Positions 54,582 through 63,333 of a stretch of DNA of 64,000 nt are shown here, one piece after another. Below the pieces are notes generated by a model. That model had not been told where the DNA came from and did no database searches. It saw only the letters and a program-made list of their open reading frames with translations. A program made the position numbers and the translations under genes. This DNA is from JAMLHH01 sp964653095 (lineage in GTDB: Bacteria; Bacteroidota; Bacteroidia; Chitinophagales; JADIYW01), in NCBI GenBank assembly GCA_964653095.1, contig CAZZEH010000008.1, positions 1 to 64,000 of the forward strand, in the 5' to 3' direction. Numbering within the stretch: the stretch's first letter is position 1; each line of letters starts with the position of its first letter.

Positions 54582-55460
54582 GTGAAAATAGCTATTTACA
54601 GCAGAATTCTTAAAAAAGAACACATGCCTCACGTCCCTGACCTGTTGCAGACTTTGCACAGCAAGGGATATGAAATTATTGTCTATAAATCTTACTGGAG
54701 TTCACTGATAAAAAAAGAAAAATCACTACCTCCTGTTCAAACATTTACTTCACATGCAGACTTGGTTCCTGATACTGACCTGCTCATCAGTATCGGAGGT
54801 GACGGGACTCTGCTTGATACCGTAAACTATGTAAGAGACAGCGGAATTCCGGTGGCCGGCATCAATATCGGGCGATTGGGATTTTTAGCCGATATCAACA
54901 AAACGGATATCAACCAGCTGATACAGGCTATAGAAACCAACAATTACAGTATAGAAAAACGGGCACTCATTCATATAGACTCCAGCAAAGAGATTTTTGG
55001 AGAGGTCAATTACGGTCTGAATGAATTCACGCTGCATAAAACCGACTCTTCTTCCATGATTGTGGTCCATACCTACCTGAATGGAGAATACCTCACATCT
55101 TTTTGGGCTGACGGTATCATTATCTCCACGCCTACGGGCTCTACCGCATATTCGCTCAGTTGCGGAGGACCGATAGTACTCCCCATCGCGCATTCTTTTG
55201 TGCTGACTCCCGTAGCTCCGCACAATCTCAATGCACGTCCGCTGATTATTCCGGATGATACGGTCTTGTCTTTTGAAGTAGAAACGAGAGAGAAACATTT
55301 TCTTTGTTCAATAGATTCCAGGTACGTTAAGGTGGAGAAAAGTGTCAAATTTGCGGTGAAAAAAGAATCTTTTAAATTTAAACTTTTAAGAATTTCTGAT
55401 AGTTCCTACATCAAGACACTGCGTCAAAAGCTTATGTGGGGCGAAGACATTCGAAATTAA
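54582..55460 (+). CDS. nadK: NAD kinase
   Basis: 292 residues from a GTG at 54582 (VKIAIYSRIL). An ATG-started longer frame from 54459 is unconserved and its first codons lie in the repeat array, so it was rejected. Diagnostic motifs are SIGGDGTLLDTV (NAD and ATP site), GINIGRLGFLADI, NEFTLHK, ADGIIISTPTGSTAYSLSCGGP and TPVAPHNLNARPLIIPDD. It phosphorylates NAD to NADP in the cytoplasm. It heads the conserved neighbourhood with porG, uppS and bamA, but a promoter lies between it and porG. Confidence 0.93.
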   Translation: MKIAIYSRILKKEHMPHVPDLLQTLHSKGYEIIVYKSYWSSLIKKEKSLPPVQTFTSHADLVPDTDLLISIGGDGTLLDTVNYVRDSGIPVAGINIGRLGFLADINKTDINQLIQAIETNNYSIEKRALIHIDSSKEIFGEVNYGLNEFTLHKTDSSSMIVVHTYLNGEYLTSFWADGIIISTPTGSTAYSLSCGGPIVLPIAHSFVLTPVAPHNLNARPLIIPDDTVLSFEVETREKHFLCSIDSRYVKVEKSVKFAVKKESFKFKLLRISDSSYIKTLRQKLMWGEDIRN

Positions 55461-55537
55461 TTCTATAAAAGGTTTGTACCCGAAACCCGGAATTTGGGTA
55501 AATTTTCTTATTTCCCTCATTCTGTATATACAACGAG

Positions 55538-55567
55538 TTTATTTTCTTCGTTATTTACCTATCTTTG
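55538..55567 (+). promoter_or_regulatory. Bacteroidota-type promoter of the porG-uppS-bamA locus
   Basis: TATCTTTG (55560-55567) matches TAnnTTTG exactly. TTTA (55538-55541) stands 18 bases upstream as a near -33 box. The predicted start is about 18 bases before the porG GTG. Confidence 0.6.
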
Positions 55568-55591
55568 TGGACTCAAATTTGGACTGATTAA

Positions 55592-56464
55592 GTGAATAAC
55601 CGGCTGAAAATCATTTTAAGCATAGTATTGTGTGGTCTGTTTTCGTACAGTACTTTGGCACAAAGAAGTGAGTACGGCCTGTTCGTAGCAGCAGCCAATT
55701 ATTTTGGAGATTTAAACCCGAATTATTCTTTTCAGCAAACTAAAGTCGGCGGGGGACTTTTTTACAGGTATAATCTCAACAACAGAATGGGGCTTCGGGC
55801 CGGTGTTTCTCATGCCTGGGTGGCTGCTTCGGACGAAAAACTATCTAAAGGGCATCCGTTTCTGGAAGCCCGGAATCTGAGCTTTGAATCCAACATTACA
55901 GAATTTAGCGGATTGTTTGAAATTAACTTCTTTGATTGGGATTTGGGTCGTCAAAACACGAATAAAATTCAAAAGAAAAAACTCTGGACACCTTTTGTTT
56001 TTGTCGGAATTGGTCTCTATCATTTTAAAAGCTATACACACTATCAGGGCGAAAAATATTTTCTCGAACCTATAGGCACCGAAGGGCAGAAAAGTGCGAA
56101 CTCTGATGCCACAAATATGCGGAGTGGATACAGTCCTTTTGCACTTTCCATACCGTTTGGGGGTGGGCTGAAATTCAGTCTGAGCAGTAACTGGACTCTG
56201 CAGATAGAAGTATCTTCCCGCAAGACTTTCAACGACAATCTCGATGATGTGAGCGGGAAATACGCAGATGCTTCCCAGTTGAATTACTATTCTGAAGGGA
56301 AAAATATTTCAGAAGCACTGTCTGATCGTTCTCCTGAACTAGGTATCATCCCAATAGGGTTTCCGGGCAAACAAAGAGGTTCTTCCAAAGATAATGACCG
56401 GTTTAATTTTTACAGTATCGGAATAACCTATACTTTTAACACCATAAAATGTCCGACTTTTTAA
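55592..56464 (+). CDS. porG: PorG-like outer-membrane beta-barrel protein (DUF6089)
   Basis: 290 residues, GTG start, signal peptide ending STLAQ (about 24). The body is an eight-strand-type barrel (SEYGLFVAAANYFGDLNP, GLFYRYNLNNRMGLRAGVSH, WTPFVFVGIGLYHFKSY, FNFYSIGITYTF). In Porphyromonas gingivalis PorG, a type IX secretion component that anchors the PorK/PorN ring to the outer membrane, is encoded just before uppS and bamA. The same order here supports the call more than sequence alone. Alternative: a generic DUF6089 barrel. Confidence 0.75.
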   Translation: MNNRLKIILSIVLCGLFSYSTLAQRSEYGLFVAAANYFGDLNPNYSFQQTKVGGGLFYRYNLNNRMGLRAGVSHAWVAASDEKLSKGHPFLEARNLSFESNITEFSGLFEINFFDWDLGRQNTNKIQKKKLWTPFVFVGIGLYHFKSYTHYQGEKYFLEPIGTEGQKSANSDATNMRSGYSPFALSIPFGGGLKFSLSSNWTLQIEVSSRKTFNDNLDDVSGKYADASQLNYYSEGKNISEALSDRSPELGIIPIGFPGKQRGSSKDNDRFNFYSIGITYTFNTIKCPTF

Positions 56465-56477
56465 AAAGTATCTTTTT

Positions 56478-57239
56478 ATGCAGCAAGCAGATGCCGAGAA
56501 TATAAAAGAACTGATTGACCGGGAACGTCTGCCCGAGCATATTGCCATCATTATGGACGGCAACGGCAGATGGGCCAAGCAGCACGGCAAACCAAGAGTC
56601 TTTGGGCATAGAAGTGGTGTAAAAGCCGTAAGAGAGGTAACAGAGGCATGCGCGGAAATCGGTGTTAAATATCTGACTTTGTACGCCTTTTCTACTGAAA
56701 ACTGGAACAGACCAAAATTTGAAGTTTCTGCTCTGATGGAACTTTTGGTACAGACTATTGGCAAAGAAGTCAAAACACTTCAGAAAAACAATATTCGGCT
56801 GAATGCTATCGGACGTCTCAATAACCTCCCAAATCGGTGTAATATTGAACTTCAAAAGGCGATTCAGGAAACAGCAAACAATTCCCGAATGACCTTAACA
56901 CTGGCTCTGAGCTACGGTTCGAGAGAAGAGCTTGCCGAAGCTTTTTTAAAACTGTATGAGGATATCCAAAACGGAAAAAAAAGTATTGAGGATATACAGA
57001 GTGAAAGTATCCGGGAGTATCTGTACACTTCTCATATTCCGGACCCGGAGCTTTTAATACGAACCAGCGGAGAGTACAGAGTCAGCAACTTTCTGCTGTG
57101 GCAAATAGCCTATTCCGAATTCATTTTTACCCAAAAATATTGGCCGGAAATCAGCAAAAACGATTTGTATGGTTTTATCTATGAATACCAGCAGAGAGAA
57201 AGAAGATTCGGCAAAACAAGTGAACAAATCAACAGTTAA
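56478..57239 (+). CDS. uppS: Isoprenyl (undecaprenyl) diphosphate synthase
   Basis: 253 residues. Cis-prenyltransferase motifs: HIAIIMDGNGRWAKQ with the catalytic Asp27, FGHRSGVKAVREV, LYAFSTENWNRP and the C-terminal LLIRTSGEYRVSNFLLWQIAYSEF. It makes the C55 lipid carrier used for peptidoglycan and O-antigen. It starts 13 bases after porG, and its stop overlaps the bamA start by one base (TAATG). Confidence 0.95.
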   Translation: MQQADAENIKELIDRERLPEHIAIIMDGNGRWAKQHGKPRVFGHRSGVKAVREVTEACAEIGVKYLTLYAFSTENWNRPKFEVSALMELLVQTIGKEVKTLQKNNIRLNAIGRLNNLPNRCNIELQKAIQETANNSRMTLTLALSYGSREELAEAFLKLYEDIQNGKKSIEDIQSESIREYLYTSHIPDPELLIRTSGEYRVSNFLLWQIAYSEFIFTQKYWPEISKNDLYGFIYEYQQRERRFGKTSEQINS

Positions 57240-59962
57240 TGGACCATCTCAAGTATATACTTACACTTCACATATTTTTATCTTTAATTCTTTACAATAC
57301 GGTATCTGCACAGACAGAAAAGTCTGATTCCGTTCTCGTACAAGTACCGGAAACGAATCATGATGCCGAAGAGAATGAAATTATCAATTACAAAGACCCT
57401 AAAAAATATACGATTAATCAGTTTGACATTATAGGTTCGGAGTTTTTTGATAAAAATATCGTTCGCAATATTACCGGCATTTATGTAGAGCAGGAGTTGG
57501 AAATTCCCGGTGATGAAATCGCTAAGGCCATTAAGCTGTTGTGGAAGCAGGGATTATTTTCCGATGTGGAATTTAGATTGGCTAATATCAACGGAGACCG
57601 GGCAGACCTGATTCTCTATGTGACAGAAAAACCGAGGATGTCTAATTATTTTTTTAAAGGTATCAAAAAAGGACAGGCTGAAGATATTGCCAAAAAACTG
57701 ACTGCCTTCAAAGGCCGACCGATTACCCCTTCTCTTCAAAACACTATCAAAAATACAGTCGCGGACTTTTATAGGGAGAAAGGATTTTTGGCCACCAAGG
57801 TGAAATTTAATGTGGTCAAGGATACAATATCGGTGAATACTGCAACCGTTTTTATAGAGGTAGATAAAGGTAAAAAAGCAAAAATTACTTCTTTGGAAAT
57901 AGAAGGCGTAGAGGCTCTGAGTCCTGCTAAGGTTCGCAAATCCATGAAAGATACCCGGCAGAAAACGACAATAAAATTTTTCAAAAAAGAGGATAAAGAA
58001 ATTCTGACCAATAAAAACAGACTGAAAAAGGCCGCTTATACACTGGCAAACATGAATATGAAATCCATCAAAAACTTTTTTGAGGACAGAGTCAGACTCA
58101 GCCTGTTTAAAGGAGCGAAATTTAATGAGGAAAAATTTATTACAGATAAAAGAGCGTTAATCGATTTTTACAATAAGGAAGGGTACCGGGACGCCCGAAT
58201 TACTTACGATACTGTCATGATGCCGAGTGACAGCGAAGTCAAAATAAAAATTAAGATAGAAGAGGGCAGACGATATTATTTCAGAGACATTTCTTTTAAA
58301 GGGAATGCCAAATATTCGGATGATGTACTCAAAAGAGTTTTGGGTATCAAAAAGGGCGACGTATATAATACGGAGCTTCTGCAACGAAAACTGAATATGG
58401 ATCCGAGCGGAGCAGACGTGTCTTCTCTATATTACGACGACGGGTATCTGTTTTTCTCTATTGATCCAAAGGAAGTCGGAGTACAGGGAGATTCCATTGA
58501 CTTGGAAATCCGCATTTCAGAAGGTCCTCAGGCCACCATCCGAAATGTACTGATAGAGGGCAATGACAAGACCAGCGAGCACGTGATACGAAGAGAGTTA
58601 AGAACATTGCCGGGAGAAAAGTTTAGTCGGACGGATTTGATACGCTCTCAGAGAGAAATTGCAAACCTGGGTTTCTTTGATCCCGAAGCGACACAAGTCC
58701 AGCCGTTACCTAATCCAGAAGACGGTACTGTCGATATCAAATATGTCGTGTCGGAAAAATCTGCCGATCAGATAGAACTGTCCGCAGGCTGGGGCGGAGC
58801 TCAGGGCATTATCGGAACTTTGGGATTATCTTTTAACAATTTTTCCATCAAAAACATAAAAGATAAAAAAGCCTGGACACCGCTTCCTACCGGTGACGGA
58901 CAAAAGCTCAGTATCCGCGTTCAAAGTAACGGTAAGCAGTACCAGACTTATAACTTTTCGTTTACCGAACCCTGGTTAGGAGGAAGAAAGCCCAATGCAC
59001 TGTCCTTCTCTGCCTTCAGGTCGAGGTACCAACTCTTAAATTACAGCACCAATAAGGCATACGGAAGACAGGTCACCAATGGGGCATCAATTGCAATGAG
59101 TACCCGCCTGAGATGGCCGGATGATTACTTTATCTTTCAGACCTCGCTGAATTACCAAAACTATGCTCTGTTCAATTTCACGGAAAGGATTTACAGTGAA
59201 AATGCAACCATTGAAAACGGTAACTTCAACAACCTGAACTTAATGCTGACACTCTCCAGAAACTCTTTGGATCAGCCCCTCTATCCTACAGGAGGCTCGC
59301 ATGTGAGTATTTCCGGTCAGTTTACGCTGCCTTACTCCATTTTCAGAAAAGATGATTTCTATAGAGATGCTTCGGTCGATCAAAAATGGAAGTGGGTAGA
59401 ATATCACAAATGGCGTATGACCTTTGACTGGTATCAGGCTTTAGACAGAAAAAATAAGCTTGTTTTTAAAACGACTGCAAAATTTGGCTTTTTGGGTCAG
59501 TACAATAAAAAGCAGGGATTGTCTCCTTTCGAACGGTTTGAGGTTGGCGGCAACGGATTACCGAGCAACATCGTACTCTTCGGACAGGATATCATTTCTC
59601 AAAGAGGATACGGAGTTTATTCGGATGACGGAGGGGATGCCATTTTCAATAAGTTTACTATGGAACTGAGATATCCTTTTTCACTCAATCCGACAGCCAC
59701 GGTATATGGGCTGGTTTTTGCAGAGGCCGGAAACAGTTACAGAACTTTTAAAAGCTATGATCCATTCAGATTAAACAAGGCTGTAGGTATCGGTATCCGA
59801 GCATTTTTGCCTATGTTTGGATTACTTGGCGTAGATTATGGCATAAGATTTGACCAACCAAGAAATGACGAGGATAATCGAATACAATCTGCGAAAGGAT
59901 TTTTTGACTATATCGCCAAAAACGGGTCTTTCACAATTATATTAGGATTTGAACCAGAATAA
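57239..59962 (+). CDS. bamA: Outer-membrane protein assembly factor BamA
   Basis: 907 residues. Signal peptide (1-24), an acidic linker, five POTRA domains (about 55-490, for instance INQFDIIGSEFFDKNIVRNI, FRDISFKGNAKYSDDVLKRV and IRNVLIEGNDKTSEHVIRRE) and the Omp85 barrel (about 500-907). POTRA 3 holds an insertion (about 250-300), which makes the protein longer than E. coli BamA; this is common in the phylum. It folds barrels such as PorG and SusC-type proteins into the outer membrane. Confidence 0.95.
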   Translation: MDHLKYILTLHIFLSLILYNTVSAQTEKSDSVLVQVPETNHDAEENEIINYKDPKKYTINQFDIIGSEFFDKNIVRNITGIYVEQELEIPGDEIAKAIKLLWKQGLFSDVEFRLANINGDRADLILYVTEKPRMSNYFFKGIKKGQAEDIAKKLTAFKGRPITPSLQNTIKNTVADFYREKGFLATKVKFNVVKDTISVNTATVFIEVDKGKKAKITSLEIEGVEALSPAKVRKSMKDTRQKTTIKFFKKEDKEILTNKNRLKKAAYTLANMNMKSIKNFFEDRVRLSLFKGAKFNEEKFITDKRALIDFYNKEGYRDARITYDTVMMPSDSEVKIKIKIEEGRRYYFRDISFKGNAKYSDDVLKRVLGIKKGDVYNTELLQRKLNMDPSGADVSSLYYDDGYLFFSIDPKEVGVQGDSIDLEIRISEGPQATIRNVLIEGNDKTSEHVIRRELRTLPGEKFSRTDLIRSQREIANLGFFDPEATQVQPLPNPEDGTVDIKYVVSEKSADQIELSAGWGGAQGIIGTLGLSFNNFSIKNIKDKKAWTPLPTGDGQKLSIRVQSNGKQYQTYNFSFTEPWLGGRKPNALSFSAFRSRYQLLNYSTNKAYGRQVTNGASIAMSTRLRWPDDYFIFQTSLNYQNYALFNFTERIYSENATIENGNFNNLNLMLTLSRNSLDQPLYPTGGSHVSISGQFTLPYSIFRKDDFYRDASVDQKWKWVEYHKWRMTFDWYQALDRKNKLVFKTTAKFGFLGQYNKKQGLSPFERFEVGGNGLPSNIVLFGQDIISQRGYGVYSDDGGDAIFNKFTMELRYPFSLNPTATVYGLVFAEAGNSYRTFKSYDPFRLNKAVGIGIRAFLPMFGLLGVDYGIRFDQPRNDEDNRIQSAKGFFDYIAKNGSFTIILGFEPE

Positions 59963-59973
59963 AATTTAATGCT

Positions 59974-60486
59974 ATGAAAAAGACTTTTTTATCTCTTGCT
60001 ATTGTCCTCCTTGGTGCAATGAGTGTTTTTGCCCAAAGATTTGCGTATGTGGATACTGAATACATTTTGGAAAAAATACCGTCTTATACCAAAGCGCAAA
60101 ATGAATTGGATAATATTGCCAATACCTGGAACACCGAAATCGAAGATGCTTACAATGAGGTCAAGACTCTGTACAATAAGTACCAGGCAGAAGAGTTTTT
60201 ACTTACAGACGAGCTGAAAAAGAAGCGGCAGGACGAAATTATTGCGAAAGAGCAAATTGCCAATAAGTTGCAGGAACAGCGATTTGGCTACGAAGGAGAT
60301 TTGTTTAAAAAAAGACAGGAACTGATTCATCCGATTCAGGAACAGGTCTATAATGCAATAGAAAAAATCGCCATTAACCTCGGATACGACTTTGTATTGG
60401 ATAAAGCGGCAGGAGGTTCTACCATGCTCTATACCAATTCAAAATATGATTTGAGTGAACAAGTACTAAAATCAATTCAACCATAA
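59974..60486 (+). CDS. OmpH/Skp family periplasmic chaperone (first copy)
   Basis: 170 residues. Signal peptide (1-20, ending VFAQ), then RFAYVDTEYILEKIPSYTKA, a long charged coiled coil (about 40-125) and a return to beta strands (GYDFVLDKAAGGS). Skp-type trimers hold unfolded barrel proteins for BamA. It begins 11 bases after bamA. Confidence 0.92.
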   Translation: MKKTFLSLAIVLLGAMSVFAQRFAYVDTEYILEKIPSYTKAQNELDNIANTWNTEIEDAYNEVKTLYNKYQAEEFLLTDELKKKRQDEIIAKEQIANKLQEQRFGYEGDLFKKRQELIHPIQEQVYNAIEKIAINLGYDFVLDKAAGGSTMLYTNSKYDLSEQVLKSIQP

Positions 60487-60520
60487 ACCTTAATCATTAA
60501 CAAAACTCAACTAAATTAAA

Positions 60521-61042
60521 ATGAAGAAAATTTTATTATCTCTTGCTGTAGTAGCAATTACAGCTTTTACTTTCCAGACCAATGCCCAAATAAAGGCCTA
60601 TAAGTTTGGATACGTCAACTCTTTGGAGTTGTTGGAAGCTATTCCTGAAAAGAAAACTTCCGATGCGGAACTGGAGAAATATATTGACAATTTAGAAGCC
60701 AGCCTTCAAAAAATGGGGCTGGAATATCAGAAGAAAATTCAGGATTTTCAGAAGAGTATGCAGGATGGTTCCATGACTGAAACCGATCAGGAATTCAAGG
60801 CGAGAGAAATCCAAGACTTGGAGGGGAGAATTCAGGACTTTCAGGAAGGTGCAGATGAAAAAATCGCCAAGAAGCGTCAGACACTCTACAAACCTCTGAT
60901 TGACAAAATCAACAAAGCAATAGAAGACGTATCCAAAGAACACGGATACAGCTATATCTTTGACTCAAGTGCCGGTTCCATATTATTTGCCGACGAGAGT
61001 GAAAATATAATCGGACTGCTTAAGAAAAAATTGGGTCTGTAA
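60521..61042 (+). CDS. OmpH/Skp family periplasmic chaperone (second copy)
   Basis: 173 residues with the same layout as the preceding gene: signal peptide (1-22), KFGYVNSLELLEAIPE, coiled coil (about 45-125) and GYSYIFDSSAGSILFADE. Clearly a diverged paralogue; the pair is standard for this locus in Bacteroidota. Confidence 0.92.
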   Translation: MKKILLSLAVVAITAFTFQTNAQIKAYKFGYVNSLELLEAIPEKKTSDAELEKYIDNLEASLQKMGLEYQKKIQDFQKSMQDGSMTETDQEFKAREIQDLEGRIQDFQEGADEKIAKKRQTLYKPLIDKINKAIEDVSKEHGYSYIFDSSAGSILFADESENIIGLLKKKLGL

Positions 61043-61053
61043 TTACAGTTCCT

Positions 61054-61872
61054 ATGAATGGAGCTCAAAACCCGATAGGAATATTTGATTCAGGTATTGG
61101 CGGCCTCACGGTCGCCAATGCTGTTTTAGACGTACTCCCTCACGAAAGTTTAATCTATTTTGGCGATACTGCCCACCTGCCTTATGGAGATAAATCACCT
61201 GAGGCCATTCAAATTTTTTGCAGTGTCATCACTGATTTTTTGCTGGAACAGAATGTAAAAGCCATCATCATTGCATGCAACAGTGCTTCTTCTGTAGCCT
61301 ATGAACATGTACGTGAGATTGCCGGAAAACATTCCGTTCCGGTGATAGACGTCATCAATCCGGTGGTCAATTTTATCATACAAAACAAGTATAAAAAAGT
61401 GGGAGTAATCGGGACACGCGCAACCATAGGAGCCGGAATTTTTCCGGAAAAAATCTCGGCAATCAGGCCTAACATCCACGTCTCTTCGCTTGCTACACCT
61501 CTACTGGCTCCAATGATTGAGGCAGGTTTTGTCAAAGACACTATCAGTCAGGCTGTGATAGACAATTATCTGTCCGATGAAAGATTAAATGATATCGAGG
61601 CATTAGTATTAGCCTGCACGCACTACCCTCTCATAAAAAGAGAGATCTCTGATTTTTACAACAGCAATAAAAGAAAGACAGAAATTCTCGCGACCAATGA
61701 AATTGTAGCCCGGTATGTGAAAAAAGTGCTTACGGACAATAACCTAATTCATACTGGCAGAGAAACCGTACACAAATTTTTCGTGTCAGATTATACAGAG
61801 TCTTTTGAAGCCACCACAAAATTATTTTACAGAAAAAAAGTGACTTTGCAGCATTCCAATATATTTCAGTAA
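61054..61872 (+). CDS. murI: Glutamate racemase
   Basis: 272 residues. Both catalytic cysteines are present, in IIIACNSASSVAYE and VLACTHYPLIKREI, together with IGIFDSGIGGLTVANAV and YFGDTAHLPYG. It supplies D-glutamate for peptidoglycan. It starts 11 bases after the second Skp-like gene, likely the end of the envelope operon. An imperfect hairpin (about 61871-61891) follows without a T-run. Confidence 0.95.
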   Translation: MNGAQNPIGIFDSGIGGLTVANAVLDVLPHESLIYFGDTAHLPYGDKSPEAIQIFCSVITDFLLEQNVKAIIIACNSASSVAYEHVREIAGKHSVPVIDVINPVVNFIIQNKYKKVGVIGTRATIGAGIFPEKISAIRPNIHVSSLATPLLAPMIEAGFVKDTISQAVIDNYLSDERLNDIEALVLACTHYPLIKREISDFYNSNKRKTEILATNEIVARYVKKVLTDNNLIHTGRETVHKFFVSDYTESFEATTKLFYRKKVTLQHSNIFQ

Positions 61873-62165
61873 AGCCAAAGTTCTTGGGCTTATTCATCTT
61901 CAGATACAACTTCTAAACGATCAAGAAACAATCTTTAAATGTTTTAAGTCAACACGCAAAATATTATACTGATTGAGATATTTTAATTCGGATCACTAAT
62001 TCCCACATTACGAGATTGAATCGTCATTCTAAAAGAGTCTAAAGCTGAAATGATAATGAAAAATATTTGCACGTGTAAGAATTGATTCACGAGGATAGTT
62101 TTATCTGTTGTAATTTATTATACTGATATTTATAGAATTCAGTTTCTGCTTCAACCTTAAAAAAT
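61873..62165. other. Intergenic region, no gene seen
   Basis: AT-rich; no coding frame, RNA gene or exact TAnnTTTG box recognised. Confidence 0.5.
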
Positions 62166-63317
62166 ATGCTCGGAAAAATACGCTCCTTTTTCACCATAGA
62201 CATGGACAGATTAAAAACCAGCAGGGAGGGTCTGCCGCTATTTGTGGACATCATGATGGTTTTGCTTGTAATCATTAACCTCGGATTTATCTTTTTTGAC
62301 TGGTCCTACCACTATCATTCTTTCCGTTCTTTAGTCGGGTTTATTTCTCCGTCATTTAACTTGTATTACTCCGTCCGCATTCATCCCAATGCGTCTTACT
62401 TGGATTTAATTTTTGTCGGTATATTTATCAGTGAACTGCTTATTCGCTGGGGGCAGTCCATTTATCGGAAAACACATGACAAATGGTTCTTTTATCCTAT
62501 CGTACATTGGTACGATGTATTGGGCTGCATACCTATGAGCGGTATCTTCAAATCTTTCAGGCTTTTCAGAATTTTTGGTATGATACTGAGGCTGCACAAA
62601 CTGGGAATTATCAATATTGAGAGTACGTATCTCTACAAAAAGAGTAAAAAGTATTCTGAACTTGCAGTAGAAGAAATTTCTGACCGGGTCGTGACCAATG
62701 TGCTTACAGGAGCTCAAAATGAAATCACCAAAGACAGCCCCGTTGTACATAATATTGTCACGCGTGTGCTTATTCCTCAAAAAGATAAAATTGATGAATG
62801 GCTCAACAACCAGCTCAGCGAAATAATCAGTATGACCTATTATCAGTACCGAAATGATTTGAATCTGTATTTACAGGAGATTGTCAAAAAATCAGTCCAC
62901 GAAAACCCTGAAATAAAAAGGATTTCCCTGATACCCGGAATCGGAAATCAAATTAAAATTGCTTTGGAGAGTTCCATCAGCAATATTACGTTCAATGTGG
63001 TCGATAATGCGTTAGAAGATATGTCCAAAAACAAGCAAATTCCAGCACTGGAAGATGTAACTTCTCATCTGTTAAATGCGGTTGCATTAGATGATGACAG
63101 AAATGCCGAACTAAATATACTGATGAAAAGTATAGCTTTCGAAACTTTGGAGATTGTTAAAAAGCATGTAGAGATTAAACTGTGGAAGATTAAGGAATTT
63201 AATGAGAGAATAAAAAAATTAGAGCAGAAGATTGCCAAAGGCGCGGGGAATAGTGAGGCGGCAGAAATGGAGATTAATATTTTAACTCAAAAAATCGAAG
63301 CCCTCAAAAAAATCTGA
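62166..63317 (+). CDS. Voltage-sensor-like membrane protein with long cytoplasmic domain
   Basis: 383 residues. The N-terminal about 160 residues contain four hydrophobic segments resembling S1-S4 of voltage-gated ion channels: VDIMMVLLVIINLGFIFF, YLDLIFVGIFISELLIRWG, FYPIVHWYDVLGCIP, and an S4-like helix FKSFRLFRIFGMILRLHKLG with basic residues about every third or fourth position. No S5-pore-S6 is visible. Residues about 165-383 are a soluble alpha-helical region ending in a coiled coil (about 340-383). It could be a voltage-sensing or proton-conducting domain, or simply a conserved membrane protein of unknown role. Convergent with a histidine kinase gene, 16 bases apart. Confidence 0.6.
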   Translation: MLGKIRSFFTIDMDRLKTSREGLPLFVDIMMVLLVIINLGFIFFDWSYHYHSFRSLVGFISPSFNLYYSVRIHPNASYLDLIFVGIFISELLIRWGQSIYRKTHDKWFFYPIVHWYDVLGCIPMSGIFKSFRLFRIFGMILRLHKLGIINIESTYLYKKSKKYSELAVEEISDRVVTNVLTGAQNEITKDSPVVHNIVTRVLIPQKDKIDEWLNNQLSEIISMTYYQYRNDLNLYLQEIVKKSVHENPEIKRISLIPGIGNQIKIALESSISNITFNVVDNALEDMSKNKQIPALEDVTSHLLNAVALDDDRNAELNILMKSIAFETLEIVKKHVEIKLWKIKEFNERIKKLEQKIAKGAGNSEAAEMEINILTQKIEALKKI

Positions 63318-63333
63318 AAAATATGCTTCAAGA

